Shown here: one piece after another, positions 48,647 to 57,387 of the stretch | Layout: each line of letters opens with the position of its first letter | Numbering within the stretch: the stretch's first letter is position 1 | Origin: a virus | Virus record (IMG/VR): IMGVR_UViG_3300033148_004385 | Location: 1-64,000 of that record | Reading direction: 5' to 3' (one strand) | Length of the DNA: 64,000 nucleotides | The notes under the pieces: generated by a model | What the model was told of the DNA's origin: nothing | Database searches by the model: none | Seen by the model: the letters and a program-made list of their open reading frames with translations, nothing else | Made by a program: the position numbers and the translations under genes

Positions 48647-49318
48647 ACCATCTGAAGCATCAATTAATTCACCTTGACTATACAGATAAGTTTTGATTAA
48701 TTTCCCATCAGTATCATAATTACTTTGTAGACCATCTTCAAGACCATTTTTATAAAACAATTTAATATGAAGTTCACCATTTTCATGATACCTTCTTGTT
48801 TCACCTTCCTGTACACCATTTTCATAGTTTACAATTAGATTCACATTCCCATTTTCATACCATTGTTTATATTGCCCGATTGATTTACCATTTTCATATT
48901 CTTCTTCGATGTGTCTTTTATTATTCTCAAAATTATTAAAACATTTCCCATGTTTTTTTCCATCATCATTAAATAATATTTTTCGTTCAATATTACCATC
49001 TTCATAATAATCAGTGAACTCATTAATTGGTTTGCCATCTTTATAATTATATATATATTCGACAAGACCTTCCCCATACATTCGATGTTGTCGACCATGT
49101 TTTAACCCATTTCTGTAATTTTTCTCTGATAATAAAACCCCGCCATCATTCCACTGTGAATATTTTCCATCCTTCAAACCATCTTTATAGTATTCTTCAG
49201 ATTTAATGTTGCCATCAGCGAATCTAGTTCTTAAAACACCTGTGTATGGCTTTTGGTTTATTTCATGTAATAAGCCGTCACTCATTTCTGTTAAATATTT
49301 TGGATTTCCTTCTTTCAT
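48641..49318 (-). CDS. MORN_2/YwqK repeat protein, 225 aa
   Basis: N-cap DGLLHEINQKPYTGVL near 14-29 and about eight repeats, the third and fifth drifted (RQHRMYGEG, GKCFNNFENN). It has an acidic end (LIDASDGE). A 45-base gap with a T/A-rich tract separates it from the 316-aa gene upstream; I see no clear promoter there. Confidence 0.88.
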   Translation of the reverse strand: MKEGNPKYLTEMSDGLLHEINQKPYTGVLRTRFADGNIKSEEYYKDGLKDGKYSQWNDGGVLLSEKNYRNGLKHGRQHRMYGEGLVEYIYNYKDGKPINEFTDYYEDGNIERKILFNDDGKKHGKCFNNFENNKRHIEEEYENGKSIGQYKQWYENGNVNLIVNYENGVQEGETRRYHENGELHIKLFYKNGLEDGLQSNYDTDGKLIKTYLYSQGELIDASDGE

Positions 49319-49363
49319 TTTATTCCTTATAAGTAAAATCTAATTATATTATATTTTTTATAT

Positions 49364-50314
49364 TTACCAAAATTTTCTTAAACCAAAAGAAAACCATTTT
49401 TTCCTGCGTTTTTTTTCTACATCAAATTCATAATAATCTTCATATTCTTTATTACCATTTTCATAATACACCATTGTTTTACCATGTTGTAAATTATCTT
49501 TATAATTAATTTCAAGCCAAGGGTTACCATTTCGATAGTAACTTAAATAAAGACCATCCAATTTACCATATTTATAGTTTTCTTTGCTAGATATTATTCC
49601 ATTTTCATACCAACAAAAACATTCGCCATGTCTTTCCCCATCCAAGTAATTTGAAAGAATGTGTTTATTGCCATCACGGTACCATTGTTTATATTGACCA
49701 TGATTTTCACCATTTTTATAGTCTATATCAAATTCTTTATTACCATTCCAATACCATCCTAATTCTTTACCATCTTTTTTACCATTTTTATAGTCTATTA
49801 ATCTCAATACACTTCCAAATTCATCACAAACAATATATTTCCCATGTTTCAAGCCATCTTTATAATCAACCTCAATTTCTTTATTCATCTTTCTATAATA
49901 CCATATTTCTTTACCATGTTTTTTTCCATTCTTATAATTAATTTCAACTTCTTTTTTACCACCAACACGATATGTAATACATGTTCCATCTTCATACCAC
50001 CAAAATTCCTTACCTTCTTGTAACCCATCCACAAAAAAGAGTTCATATTTTTTATTTCCATTTCTATATCTATCGATAAATTTACCATGTTTTTTATTAT
50101 ACTTGTAATTCCTTTCGGATATTATTTCACCAGTGTCATAATACCAAATTTCTTTACCATGTTCTTTCCCATCTTTGTAACTTGTCTCAACACGTTTTTC
50201 ACCACTAACAGAATTATACACAATTACACCTGTATATGGTTTTGTCGTTAATATATGTAATAAGCCATCTTTAATAACCACATTTTTACCATTATTTACA
50301 ATCTTTTCAGTCAT
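49364..50314 (-). CDS. MORN_2/YwqK repeat protein, 316 aa
   Basis: N-cap DGLLHILTTKPYTGVI near 16-31 and about eleven repeats with unusually many charged and aromatic positions. The C-terminus departs from the repeat and ends in a basic stretch (FDVEKKRRKKWFSFGLRKFW), unlike the other members; that tail could be a nucleic-acid or membrane contact. Only eight bases separate its start from the stop of the upstream 152-aa gene, so it is operonic. Confidence 0.88.
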   Translation of the reverse strand: MTEKIVNNGKNVVIKDGLLHILTTKPYTGVIVYNSVSGEKRVETSYKDGKEHGKEIWYYDTGEIISERNYKYNKKHGKFIDRYRNGNKKYELFFVDGLQEGKEFWWYEDGTCITYRVGGKKEVEINYKNGKKHGKEIWYYRKMNKEIEVDYKDGLKHGKYIVCDEFGSVLRLIDYKNGKKDGKELGWYWNGNKEFDIDYKNGENHGQYKQWYRDGNKHILSNYLDGERHGECFCWYENGIISSKENYKYGKLDGLYLSYYRNGNPWLEINYKDNLQHGKTMVYYENGNKEYEDYYEFDVEKKRRKKWFSFGLRKFW

Positions 50315-50322
50315 TATATCCC

Positions 50323-50781
50323 CTATACATTATCTTGTTTAACACCATTAACAAAATTAATAAAATATTCAATTTCACCATCTTCAAGCCAACTAGTAAA
50401 CCTACCTTCTTTTTCACCATCGATATAATTACCTTCATATTCTATTTTACCATTATAGAACCACCAAGTAGCCTTACCATGTTTTTTACCATCTTTATAA
50501 TTTACTTCTGATTCCTTATTGCCATTGTAATACCAAGAAGTTTCTAATCCATGCCTTTTACCATCCTTAAAAAATTTAACAACATCTTTTTCTCCAAACC
50601 AAACCCATTCACAAAATTTACCATCCAATAAACCATTTTTATAATTTATTAAATTCTTCATATTTCCATTACTATACAATATTATTTCTGTACCATCTTT
50701 TAAACCATCTTTATATTCAATCTTATATTCACCACTTTTTTCAACCACACCTGTGAAGTTTTCACCATTTATTTTAAACAT
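50323..50781 (-). CDS. MORN_2/YwqK repeat protein, 152 aa (short)
   Basis: A short member with a minimal N-cap INGENFTGVV near 4-13, lacking the usual preceding Y[ES]-x motif, and about five repeats. It ends NFVNGVKQDNV. It lies in the same leftward run, between the 255-aa and 316-aa members. Confidence 0.85.
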   Translation of the reverse strand: MFKINGENFTGVVEKSGEYKIEYKDGLKDGTEIILYSNGNMKNLINYKNGLLDGKFCEWVWFGEKDVVKFFKDGKRHGLETSWYYNGNKESEVNYKDGKKHGKATWWFYNGKIEYEGNYIDGEKEGRFTSWLEDGEIEYFINFVNGVKQDNV

Positions 50782-50804
50782 GTTTTACACCTTATCATAT
50801 TTTA

Positions 50805-51572
50805 TTATTTAATATATCCATCAACATAAACACACATATTTTTTTTTCTTCCATCTTTATAATATTCAATGCTATCACCATGGAAATAACCATCTTTATG
50901 ATTACGTTCATATCGTATATTACCATTCTCAAAAAATTCTAATTCTTTACCGTGTTTATCCCCATCTTTATAATTACATTCATATCTTTTCTTACCATTT
51001 TCATACCATTCACTATCGTTACCATGAAATTTATCATCCTTATAATTTGCAACACATTTTATATTCCCGTAATAATACCATTTTATTTCTTTACCGTGTC
51101 GTTTACCCTCATTATAATTTCGTTCTAATTCCTTGTTTCCATTCTCATGCCATCTTGTTTGAAGCCCATGCGACAAACAACCCTTATAATTAAATTTGCA
51201 GTGGCTACCACCATTTTTATAAAACCAAAGTTCTACACCATCCAATTTACCATTAACATATGATGAATCAATTTTTATATTTCCATTTTCCCACCATACA
51301 ATATGTTTACCATTTACTACACCATTATCAAAATTAGTTTCAGATTCTTTATTTCCATTATCATACCATTTCGTATATTTACCATCAAATTCGCCATCTT
51401 TAAATATAACCTCATATTTCACTTTACCATTCTCATAAAAACTTTTAAATTTTCCATTTCTCAAACCATTTTTATAACTACCATCTTCACCCACAACATT
51501 AATTGCTTGACCTGTATATGTAATTTCTTTTAGTTCATAAAATTTACCGTTATATTCTGCAACTATTTTCAT
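50805..51572 (-). CDS. MORN_2/YwqK repeat protein, 255 aa
   Basis: N-cap NGKFYELKEITYTGQA near 8-23, then about ten repeats. It ends with KNMCVYVDGYIK, a complete last repeat. It is coupled to the upstream gene through a TAATG overlap at 51572-51574. Confidence 0.88.
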   Translation of the reverse strand: MKIVAEYNGKFYELKEITYTGQAINVVGEDGSYKNGLRNGKFKSFYENGKVKYEVIFKDGEFDGKYTKWYDNGNKESETNFDNGVVNGKHIVWWENGNIKIDSSYVNGKLDGVELWFYKNGGSHCKFNYKGCLSHGLQTRWHENGNKELERNYNEGKRHGKEIKWYYYGNIKCVANYKDDKFHGNDSEWYENGKKRYECNYKDGDKHGKELEFFENGNIRYERNHKDGYFHGDSIEYYKDGRKKNMCVYVDGYIK

Positions 51573-52396
51573 TATAACACCTCACCATTTTTATATTCAT
51601 ATTCACATTCTTTCTTACCATTTCTATACCACCAAGTTTGTATACCATGTTTTTTTCCATTTACATAGTTTTCTTCTACATCTATTTTACCATTTCTATA
51701 CCACCATGTTTCTTTACCATGTTTTAAACCATTTTTATAATTTGTTTCTATGTATTTGCAGCCATTATTATACCACTGAATTTGAAGACCATGTTTTTCA
51801 TCATTTACATAATTTGTTTCACATTCTTTCTCACCATTTCTATACCATTCTGTGTGTCTGAAATCCCCATTACCATCAGTATAGTATAAGTCTTTTTTAT
51901 TACCATCCATATAAAAGACTATTTTTTCACCGATATGTTTATCATTCACATAACATGATACCATCTTGATTTCACCGTTTTCATGCCACCAAATTTCTTT
52001 ACCCTCTTGTATGCCAGATTTATAATTTCGTTCTATATATTTATTCCCATTTTCATACCAAGTTTCATGTGTTCCATTTTTATCATCATCTAAATATGGG
52101 ATTTTTTCATGAATTGCACCACTTTTGTGATATGTATTAATATAACCATCCCTTTTACCATTTACATAATCACATTCATAACTTCTGTTGCCATTTTCAT
52201 GCCACCAAATTTCTTTACCGTGTCTTTTACCATTTTCATATTTTATATTAAATTTCATCCCACCAGAAGGGAATTTTTCAATAATACTTCCTGTAAATAT
52301 TTCACGTTTTTTTAATGTATATAAAATACCACCTAATTTAAATACATCTTTTTTATATAAAATATTATCTGTTTTAAGATTGTTTTTGACACTCAA
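51572..52396 (-). CDS. MORN_2/YwqK repeat protein, 274 aa, TTG start
   Basis: N-cap GGILYTLKKREIFTGSI near 22-38 and about ten repeats, including a nearly perfect run GKETWWYRNGK...GIQTWWYRNGK at the end. The frame opens at TTG 52396, six bases after GGGGG; no ATG is available near the N-cap, so a TTG start is likely. A TATAAT lies upstream on the minus strand, without a good -35. Confidence 0.82.
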   Translation of the reverse strand: MSVKNNLKTDNILYKKDVFKLGGILYTLKKREIFTGSIIEKFPSGGMKFNIKYENGKRHGKEIWWHENGNRSYECDYVNGKRDGYINTYHKSGAIHEKIPYLDDDKNGTHETWYENGNKYIERNYKSGIQEGKEIWWHENGEIKMVSCYVNDKHIGEKIVFYMDGNKKDLYYTDGNGDFRHTEWYRNGEKECETNYVNDEKHGLQIQWYNNGCKYIETNYKNGLKHGKETWWYRNGKIDVEENYVNGKKHGIQTWWYRNGKKECEYEYKNGEVL

Positions 52397-52522
52397 AGTG
52401 ATACCCCCAAAAGGAATATTATAATGTGTTTTGATTATTTAATGAAATGTGTATTGTTTTTAATTATTTTGATTCTTTAGTCGTACCAGAAACCAGTTGC
52501 ACCATCTTCCCTTGTTGAATCA

Positions 52523-52969
52523 TTATCGTATAACCACCAACAAACCATTTTCATATTTTTCTTTAGTTACTTCATTACCTTTGTTATCCCATTCGGTATA
52601 TATTCCATGTTTTACACCATCTTTATAATTAGATTCATTTTTTTTATTTCCATTATTATAATATACGTTAACAACACCCTCTATTTTATCATTTTTAAAA
52701 AAACATTTTATGAATACATTACCATTTCCATGCCATTCTGTGTGTTCACCATTTCGTTTACCATTTTTATAATTTAATTCAGTTTTTTTATTACCATTTT
52801 CATACCAATAAATTTCTTTACCATCTTTTAAACCATTGTTATAGTTTGTCTCACTACATTTTGCACCATTACCCCATTATTCAGTAACAACACCAGTATA
52901 TTCATTATCAACAATTTGATATAATACACCATCAATTACCATACAATCATTAATATCAATTTTATTCAT
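52523..52969 (-). pseudogene. Decayed MORN_2/YwqK repeat gene
   Basis: ATG 52969 (behind aggagattaaa) reads MNKIDINDCMVIDGVLYQIV then DNEYTGVVTE and meets TAA at 52877-52879 (codon 31). The frame then continues as five more repeats (WGNGAKCSETNYNNGLKDGK onward) to a second stop at 52523. A shift to another frame near the end would continue to 52477. So at least one nonsense change, and probably a frameshift, have broken it. Confidence 0.8.
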
Positions 52970-52978
52970 TTTAATCTC

Positions 52979-53767
52979 CTATAAACTATAATTTTTCTTG
53001 CCATTTTCATAATAAAAAAGACTTTTTGTTTTCCCATCTTCATACCAAGACATATAATCACCATTTAATACACCCTTTTTGTAATTCATTTCTTTTTTCC
53101 TATTCCCATTTTCATGATATAAATTAACCTTCCCAATTGGCATATCATTTCTATAATTAGTTTCACTTTTTTTGTTACCATTACTAAACCAAATAATTTC
53201 TTTACCATTTAATCTATCATTTCTATAATTCGCCTTACTTTTTTTCTTACCATCTTTATACCATTCTTTTTGAACACCATGCAATAAACCATTTTCATGG
53301 TTATTTTCACTTTTGATGTTTCCATCTTCATACCAACGAATTTCTTTACCATATTTATTATTGTTTTTTAAGTTACACTCACATTTTTTATTACCATTTT
53401 CATACCAATGTGTGTGTTTATTATTATAATTTATTTCACGTCTTTTATTTCCATTTTCATCCCACTCAATAAGTATGCCATCTAATTTACCATCAGCATA
53501 AAACATTTGCGTTTGTTTCCCACCATTATCAAACCATTTAGTGTATTCACCATGTTGTTTTCCATTCTTATAATTAATTTCATATTCTTTTTTACCATTT
53601 TCATCATAATGAATGTTTTTACCATGTATTAAACCATTTTTATAAACCCCTTCACTAATTATTTTATCATCATATTGTCTAATGACAACCCCAGTGTAAC
53701 CACTGTTTTTTATTTCGTATAATACACCGTTTTTTATCACACAATTGTCGAAATCAGTTTTATTCAT
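52979..53767 (-). CDS. MORN_2/YwqK repeat protein, 262 aa
   Basis: Starts at ATG 53767 behind ataggggatatt; longer frames upstream are rejected. N-cap NGVLYEIKNSGYTGVV near 12-27 and about ten repeats, one of which lost a turn (TNYNNKHTHWYENGNKK region is shortened). It has its own early promoter and 5' hairpin at 53784-53836 and heads the transcript that includes the decayed gene. Confidence 0.88.
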   Translation of the reverse strand: MNKTDFDNCVIKNGVLYEIKNSGYTGVVIRQYDDKIISEGVYKNGLIHGKNIHYDENGKKEYEINYKNGKQHGEYTKWFDNGGKQTQMFYADGKLDGILIEWDENGNKRREINYNNKHTHWYENGNKKCECNLKNNNKYGKEIRWYEDGNIKSENNHENGLLHGVQKEWYKDGKKKSKANYRNDRLNGKEIIWFSNGNKKSETNYRNDMPIGKVNLYHENGNRKKEMNYKKGVLNGDYMSWYEDGKTKSLFYYENGKKNYSL

Positions 53768-53783
53768 AATATCCCCTATAAAT

Positions 53784-53836
53784 AGTGACTTGATTATCAC
53801 TTATTGATATTATACAGATTTTTTTGGGATTGTTAA
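53784..53836 (-). promoter_or_regulatory. Early promoter and 5'-terminal hairpin
   Basis: Minus strand TTAACA (53831-53836) and TATAAT (53809-53814), spacer 16. AGTGA (53797-53801) pairs with TCACT (53784-53788) around TAATCAAG, right at the predicted start. The ribosome site follows. Confidence 0.78.
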
Positions 53837-53854
53837 GTTTTTTTTTAGATTTAT

Positions 53855-54418
53855 TTAAGATTCTTTAATTTTAACACCATTTTCGTATAGTGTTTCTGAT
53901 TCTTTATTGCCATCTTCATCCCACCAAATTTCTTTACCATGCTTTTTTCCATTTACATACGTTGTTTCACAAGCTTTAGTGCCATCTTCATAAAACATTT
54001 GACTTAAACCATGAGGTAAATCGTTTTTATGTGTAAGAATATGTTTTTTTCCTTTATCCCCATCTTTATAATATTTAACCATAATACCATCTGATTTTCC
54101 ATTCTTAAAATTATATTCTCTTATTAAGCTTCCGTCCCATTCCCATTCAGTATATTTACCATGATATTCACCATCTTTATAATTAGTTTCTTCTGAAACC
54201 ACACCTTTTTCATAACAATGGTATTTTATGCATTTACCATCTTTCAACCCATTCTTGAAGTTATATATACTTCTAATTTCACCATCATCAGCAGCATCTT
54301 CATCATCCCAACGCCTTATTATTGACCCTGTATAACCTTTTTGTTGTCTTTCGTATATAACACCACCTTTTACAACAAAGTCGCTAAATTCGCTTGATTT
54401 ACTGTTTTCATTACTCAT
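53855..54418 (-). CDS. MORN_2/YwqK repeat protein, 187 aa
   Basis: N-cap GGVIYERQQKGYTGSI near 18-33 followed by RRWDDEDAADDGEI, an acidic insertion, then about six repeats ending in a strong GKEIWWDEDGNKESE repeat. Promoter and conserved leader at 54425-54489 make it a separately started early unit. Confidence 0.88.
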   Translation of the reverse strand: MSNENSKSSEFSDFVVKGGVIYERQQKGYTGSIIRRWDDEDAADDGEIRSIYNFKNGLKDGKCIKYHCYEKGVVSEETNYKDGEYHGKYTEWEWDGSLIREYNFKNGKSDGIMVKYYKDGDKGKKHILTHKNDLPHGLSQMFYEDGTKACETTYVNGKKHGKEIWWDEDGNKESETLYENGVKIKES

Positions 54419-54424
54419 ATTATC

Positions 54425-54489
54425 CTCCCTTGGATTATGGCTTAATTACCATCTGCTTATAATATACGGATTTTTTTCGGATTTATCAA
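54425..54489 (-). promoter_or_regulatory. Early promoter and conserved 5' leader
   Basis: Minus strand TTGATA (54484-54489) and TATATT (54461-54466), spacer 17. The leader begins with CAGATGG-T-AATTAA-G-CC (54439-54455) and leads into GGGAGG. It is near-identical to the leaders of the genes at 43406 and 12912, although its distal stem bases differ. Confidence 0.82.
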
Positions 54490-54497
54490 GGGTTATT

Positions 54498-54980
54498 TTA
54501 CTTTTTATTATTATCTTTTAATATTTCATCATTTTCCCAAAATTCTTTAAATTCGATACTACCATCTTCATGGTATCTAATATATTCACCATCTTTTAAA
54601 CCATCTTTGTAATTACATTCTGTTTCTTTATTCCCATTTTCATGCCATCTTATATACTTACCATTTATACCATCATTTACAAGAGTACACTCAACTTTTT
54701 TATTACCATTTTCATAAAAAGATTTTAATTGACCATTTAATAAATCGTCTTTGTAATAAGCGATTCTTTTTATTGCACCATTTAGGTGATATTCAATATA
54801 TTTCCCTTCTAATTTTCCATCCTTGTACTGCTGTATTGAAAACAAAAGATTGTTATTTAACCATGTGGTATATTTGCCATCCAACTTCCAGTTAAGAAGT
54901 GTGTAATCAGTTTTTTTATTCTCATGTTCTTCATCAAAAAAAGTAGTGATGTGAACTTTGTTAAGATTATCTTTACGCAT
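54498..54980 (-). CDS. MORN_2/YwqK repeat protein, 160 aa, no N-cap
   Basis: ATG 54980, overlapping the end of the upstream gene, behind ttggggctta. No Y-x-TG cap is seen; it begins RKDNLNKVHITTFFDEEHENKK, then DGKYTTW starts about five repeats. The lack of a cap, with a shared TLLN/TLVN motif also seen in the 249-aa gene, suggests a subgroup. Confidence 0.82.
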   Translation of the reverse strand: MRKDNLNKVHITTFFDEEHENKKTDYTLLNWKLDGKYTTWLNNNLLFSIQQYKDGKLEGKYIEYHLNGAIKRIAYYKDDLLNGQLKSFYENGNKKVECTLVNDGINGKYIRWHENGNKETECNYKDGLKDGEYIRYHEDGSIEFKEFWENDEILKDNNKK

Positions 54981-55557
54981 AATTAAGCCCCAAATTAAAT
55001 GATATAATTTCTTTACCATCTTTGTAGTATTTTTCTAATTTTTTATTACCATCTTCATCCCACCAAATTTGTAAACCATCTTCTTCACCATCTTTATAAT
55101 TTATTTCCAGTTTTTTATTACCATTCTCATACCACCATGTTTTCTTACCATGTTCTTTCCCATCTTTGTAATTTGTTTCTATATATTTATTTCCATTTTT
55201 GTACCAATCAATTTGTAAACCATCTTGTTTCCCATCTTTATAATTTTCTTCAGATTTGTTATTACCATTTTTAAACCATTCAGCTTGTTTACCTACCAAA
55301 ACATCATTTAAATAATCCCTTTCCAGTTTCTTTACCCCATTACTAAACCAAACAATTTCTTTCCCATGTTTAAGACCATCTTTATAATTTTCTTCACTTT
55401 CTTTTTGGGTTTCCATTGAAAAATAATATTCAATCCATAAGCCATGTTTTAAACCATTTTTAATGTAACCAGTTGTATATTTCTCATTAACTTCACCTGT
55501 AAATGGTTTTTCTTTTAATTCATAAAATTTTCCATCATCAACTGCTATTCTACACAT
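54973..55557 (-). CDS. MORN_2/YwqK repeat protein, 194 aa
   Basis: ATG 55557 behind acaggaggatatt. N-cap DGKFYELKEKPFTGEV near 7-22 and about seven well-preserved repeats (YKDGKEHGKKTWWYENGNKK). It has its own early promoter and a perfect 5' hairpin at 55575-55591. Confidence 0.88.
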   Translation of the reverse strand: MCRIAVDDGKFYELKEKPFTGEVNEKYTTGYIKNGLKHGLWIEYYFSMETQKESEENYKDGLKHGKEIVWFSNGVKKLERDYLNDVLVGKQAEWFKNGNNKSEENYKDGKQDGLQIDWYKNGNKYIETNYKDGKEHGKKTWWYENGNKKLEINYKDGEEDGLQIWWDEDGNKKLEKYYKDGKEIISFNLGLNYA

Positions 55558-55574
55558 AATATCCTCCTGTGAAT

Positions 55575-55629
55575 GGTGGTATAATACCACCTATATAATA
55601 CATTGTATATTTAAAAATTAATTTGTCAA
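55575..55629 (-). promoter_or_regulatory. Early promoter and perfect 5'-terminal hairpin
   Basis: Minus strand TTGACA (55624-55629) and TACAAT (55602-55607), spacer 16. The leader hairpin GGTGGTATTATACCACC (55575-55591) is a perfect 7-bp stem with a 3-base loop, beginning about four bases after the expected start. AGGAGG and ATG follow. Confidence 0.85.
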
Positions 55630-55633
55630 GGAA

Positions 55634-56383
55634 TTATACTATGATATCATCTAAATATTCATATTCATATTGTTTACTTCCATCTTTGTAGAACCAAACA
55701 CATGCACCATGTTTTTTATCATCTTTATAATTTAATTCGTATTGTTTGTTACCATTATCATACCACCCTAATATAACACCCTCTTGTTTGTCGTCATTTA
55801 AAAAACCTTTGTATTCCAACTCACCATTTTTATGCCATCTTAAAGTGATACCATATACTATACCATTTTTTGTGTTTACTTCGTGTTTTTTATTCCCATT
55901 TTTATAAAACATTTTTTGAATACCATCAGCTAAACCCCTTTTATAAAACTCTATAAATTCAGTGTTACCATTTTCATACCATGTTATTAACTCAAAATCA
56001 CTCTTATTGTTTTTATTTTTATAGAAAACTTCAGATTTCCTTTTACCACTTCTATACCAACTTTTTAAATCTAAAAGAGCACATGAAATACCAATTCTTT
56101 TTTTGTTACCATTATCCCACCATTCACAAAACTCACCACGTTTTTTACCATTCACAAAATTATAAACACTTCTTTTATTACCCTTTTTATACCAATAGGT
56201 TCGTTTACCATTTAATTTACCATATTGATAATATTCTTCATAATACAAAACATTGTTGTATTTCCATTTTGTATATTTGCCTTCACGTTTATAATTAACA
56301 AGTGTGCATTCCGATTTCTTGTTAAAATCATCATAATAATTTATAATTTCACGTGTATTTGTGTTGTCTATCTTTCTATCCAT
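55634..56383 (-). CDS. MORN_2/YwqK repeat protein, 249 aa, no N-cap
   Basis: ATG 56383 behind aaggggtgtgaaa; the first ten residues of the longest frame are not needed. It lacks the usual cap and begins MDRKIDNTNTREIINYYDDF, then enters repeats at KREGKYTKW. About nine repeats, with one interrupted by a Cys/Trp insertion (ISCALLDLKSWYRSGK). It ends YEYLDDIIV. Confidence 0.83.
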   Translation of the reverse strand: MDRKIDNTNTREIINYYDDFNKKSECTLVNYKREGKYTKWKYNNVLYYEEYYQYGKLNGKRTYWYKKGNKRSVYNFVNGKKRGEFCEWWDNGNKKRIGISCALLDLKSWYRSGKRKSEVFYKNKNNKSDFELITWYENGNTEFIEFYKRGLADGIQKMFYKNGNKKHEVNTKNGIVYGITLRWHKNGELEYKGFLNDDKQEGVILGWYDNGNKQYELNYKDDKKHGACVWFYKDGSKQYEYEYLDDIIV

Positions 56384-56837
56384 TTTCACACCCCTTTTTA
56401 AGTAAACCACCATCTTTATAATAATATTTTACTACTTCCTTACCACTTTTATCCCAATGTATTTCTTCCCCATCTTTTAAACCAAATACATAATTTCGTT
56501 CTATATGTTTACCACCATTTTCATACCAAATAAATTCATAACCATTTTTAAAATAATTAAGATAATTTCTTTTTATATGAATATCCCCATTTTTATGCCA
56601 ATAAGTTTGTTCACCATTTCGTTTACCATTTTCGTAATTACATTCTTTATATCTTTTACCATTTTCATACCAATGAATTTCTTTACCATGTTTTTTACCA
56701 TCTACATAATCTATCTCACAAAATTTATTACCATCATCATATAAATCGACAAACTTACCAGTAAATGGGTTTTCTTTTAATTCATACATTAAACCACCCT
56801 TCAACCCAGTGTTCTCATAATTGACAACATTTTCCAT
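56376..56837 (-). CDS. MORN_2/YwqK repeat protein, 153 aa
   Basis: N-cap GGLMYELKENPFTGKF near 14-29, followed by VDLYDDGNK, then about five repeats. The cap is nearly the same as that of the 121-aa member at 58102 (LAYELKQEPFTGKFIDLYD). It is last in the transcript containing the DUF262 and BspA-type genes. Confidence 0.87.
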   Translation of the reverse strand: MENVVNYENTGLKGGLMYELKENPFTGKFVDLYDDGNKFCEIDYVDGKKHGKEIHWYENGKRYKECNYENGKRNGEQTYWHKNGDIHIKRNYLNYFKNGYEFIWYENGGKHIERNYVFGLKDGEEIHWDKSGKEVVKYYYKDGGLLKKGCENG

Positions 56838-56847
56838 TTTTTTTACC

Positions 56848-57387
56848 TCATAATATATTACCTAACATTTTTTTTACCCTAATGTGTTTCTTTACATCCC
56901 AGTTACTTAAATCTTGTTTAAAGGATTTTGCATTTAAAAACATCCATTCCATATAAATTACATTGCTAACATTCCAACCACCAATATCACTATTAAAAGA
57001 ATCAGTATCCTTAAACATAGCAGTCATATCATAAACATTACTCACATCCCATTTACTTAAATCACCATTAAAAGAAGTAGCACCATAAAACATACTATTC
57101 ATATTGGTAGCACCACTTACATCCCAATTACTTATATCACAATCAAAAGTATTTGCATCCATAAACATATGACTCATGTTGTGAAGTTTTGATACATCCC
57201 AATCACTGATGTTTATGTTAGGGTATTTCTTGAAAATATTATTAATACCCAATGTGTCACCTTTGTTTTGATATCGTTGTACTTTTTTTGTTAAAAAACC
57301 TGTACGATAATCGGTAACAAATAAAGATTTAAGAAAATCACGAATTATTAATTTTCCGTTACTAAATTCTACTTGATATTTCATCAT
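56848..57387 (-). CDS. BspA-type (DUF285) repeat protein, 179 aa
   Basis: Residues 52-170 hold about five BspA/DUF285 repeats (WDVS[KN]-[LV]-x2-M-x2-MF-x-[DG]A-x-[TS]F-x-D[IL]S-x-W). The entry KKYPNINISDWDVSKLHNM parallels the 37736 paralog. The N-terminal 50 residues differ. It is coupled by ATGA to the DUF262 gene, so the two are probably made together; a role as a partner is inferred. Confidence 0.85.
   Translation of the reverse strand: MMKYQVEFSNGKLIIRDFLKSLFVTDYRTGFLTKKVQRYQNKGDTLGINNIFKKYPNINISDWDVSKLHNMSHMFMDANTFDCDISNWDVSGATNMNSMFYGATSFNGDLSKWDVSNVYDMTAMFKDTDSFNSDIGGWNVSNVIYMEWMFLNAKSFKQDLSNWDVKKHIRVKKMLGNIL

Noticed and set aside
36563-53000. TAA reassigned as a sense codon (two genes have a single in-frame TAA).
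   Set aside because: Most genes in the window, including clear structural and replication genes, end with TAA at the expected family length, so global reassignment is not possible. Local readthrough, mutation or sequence error remains.
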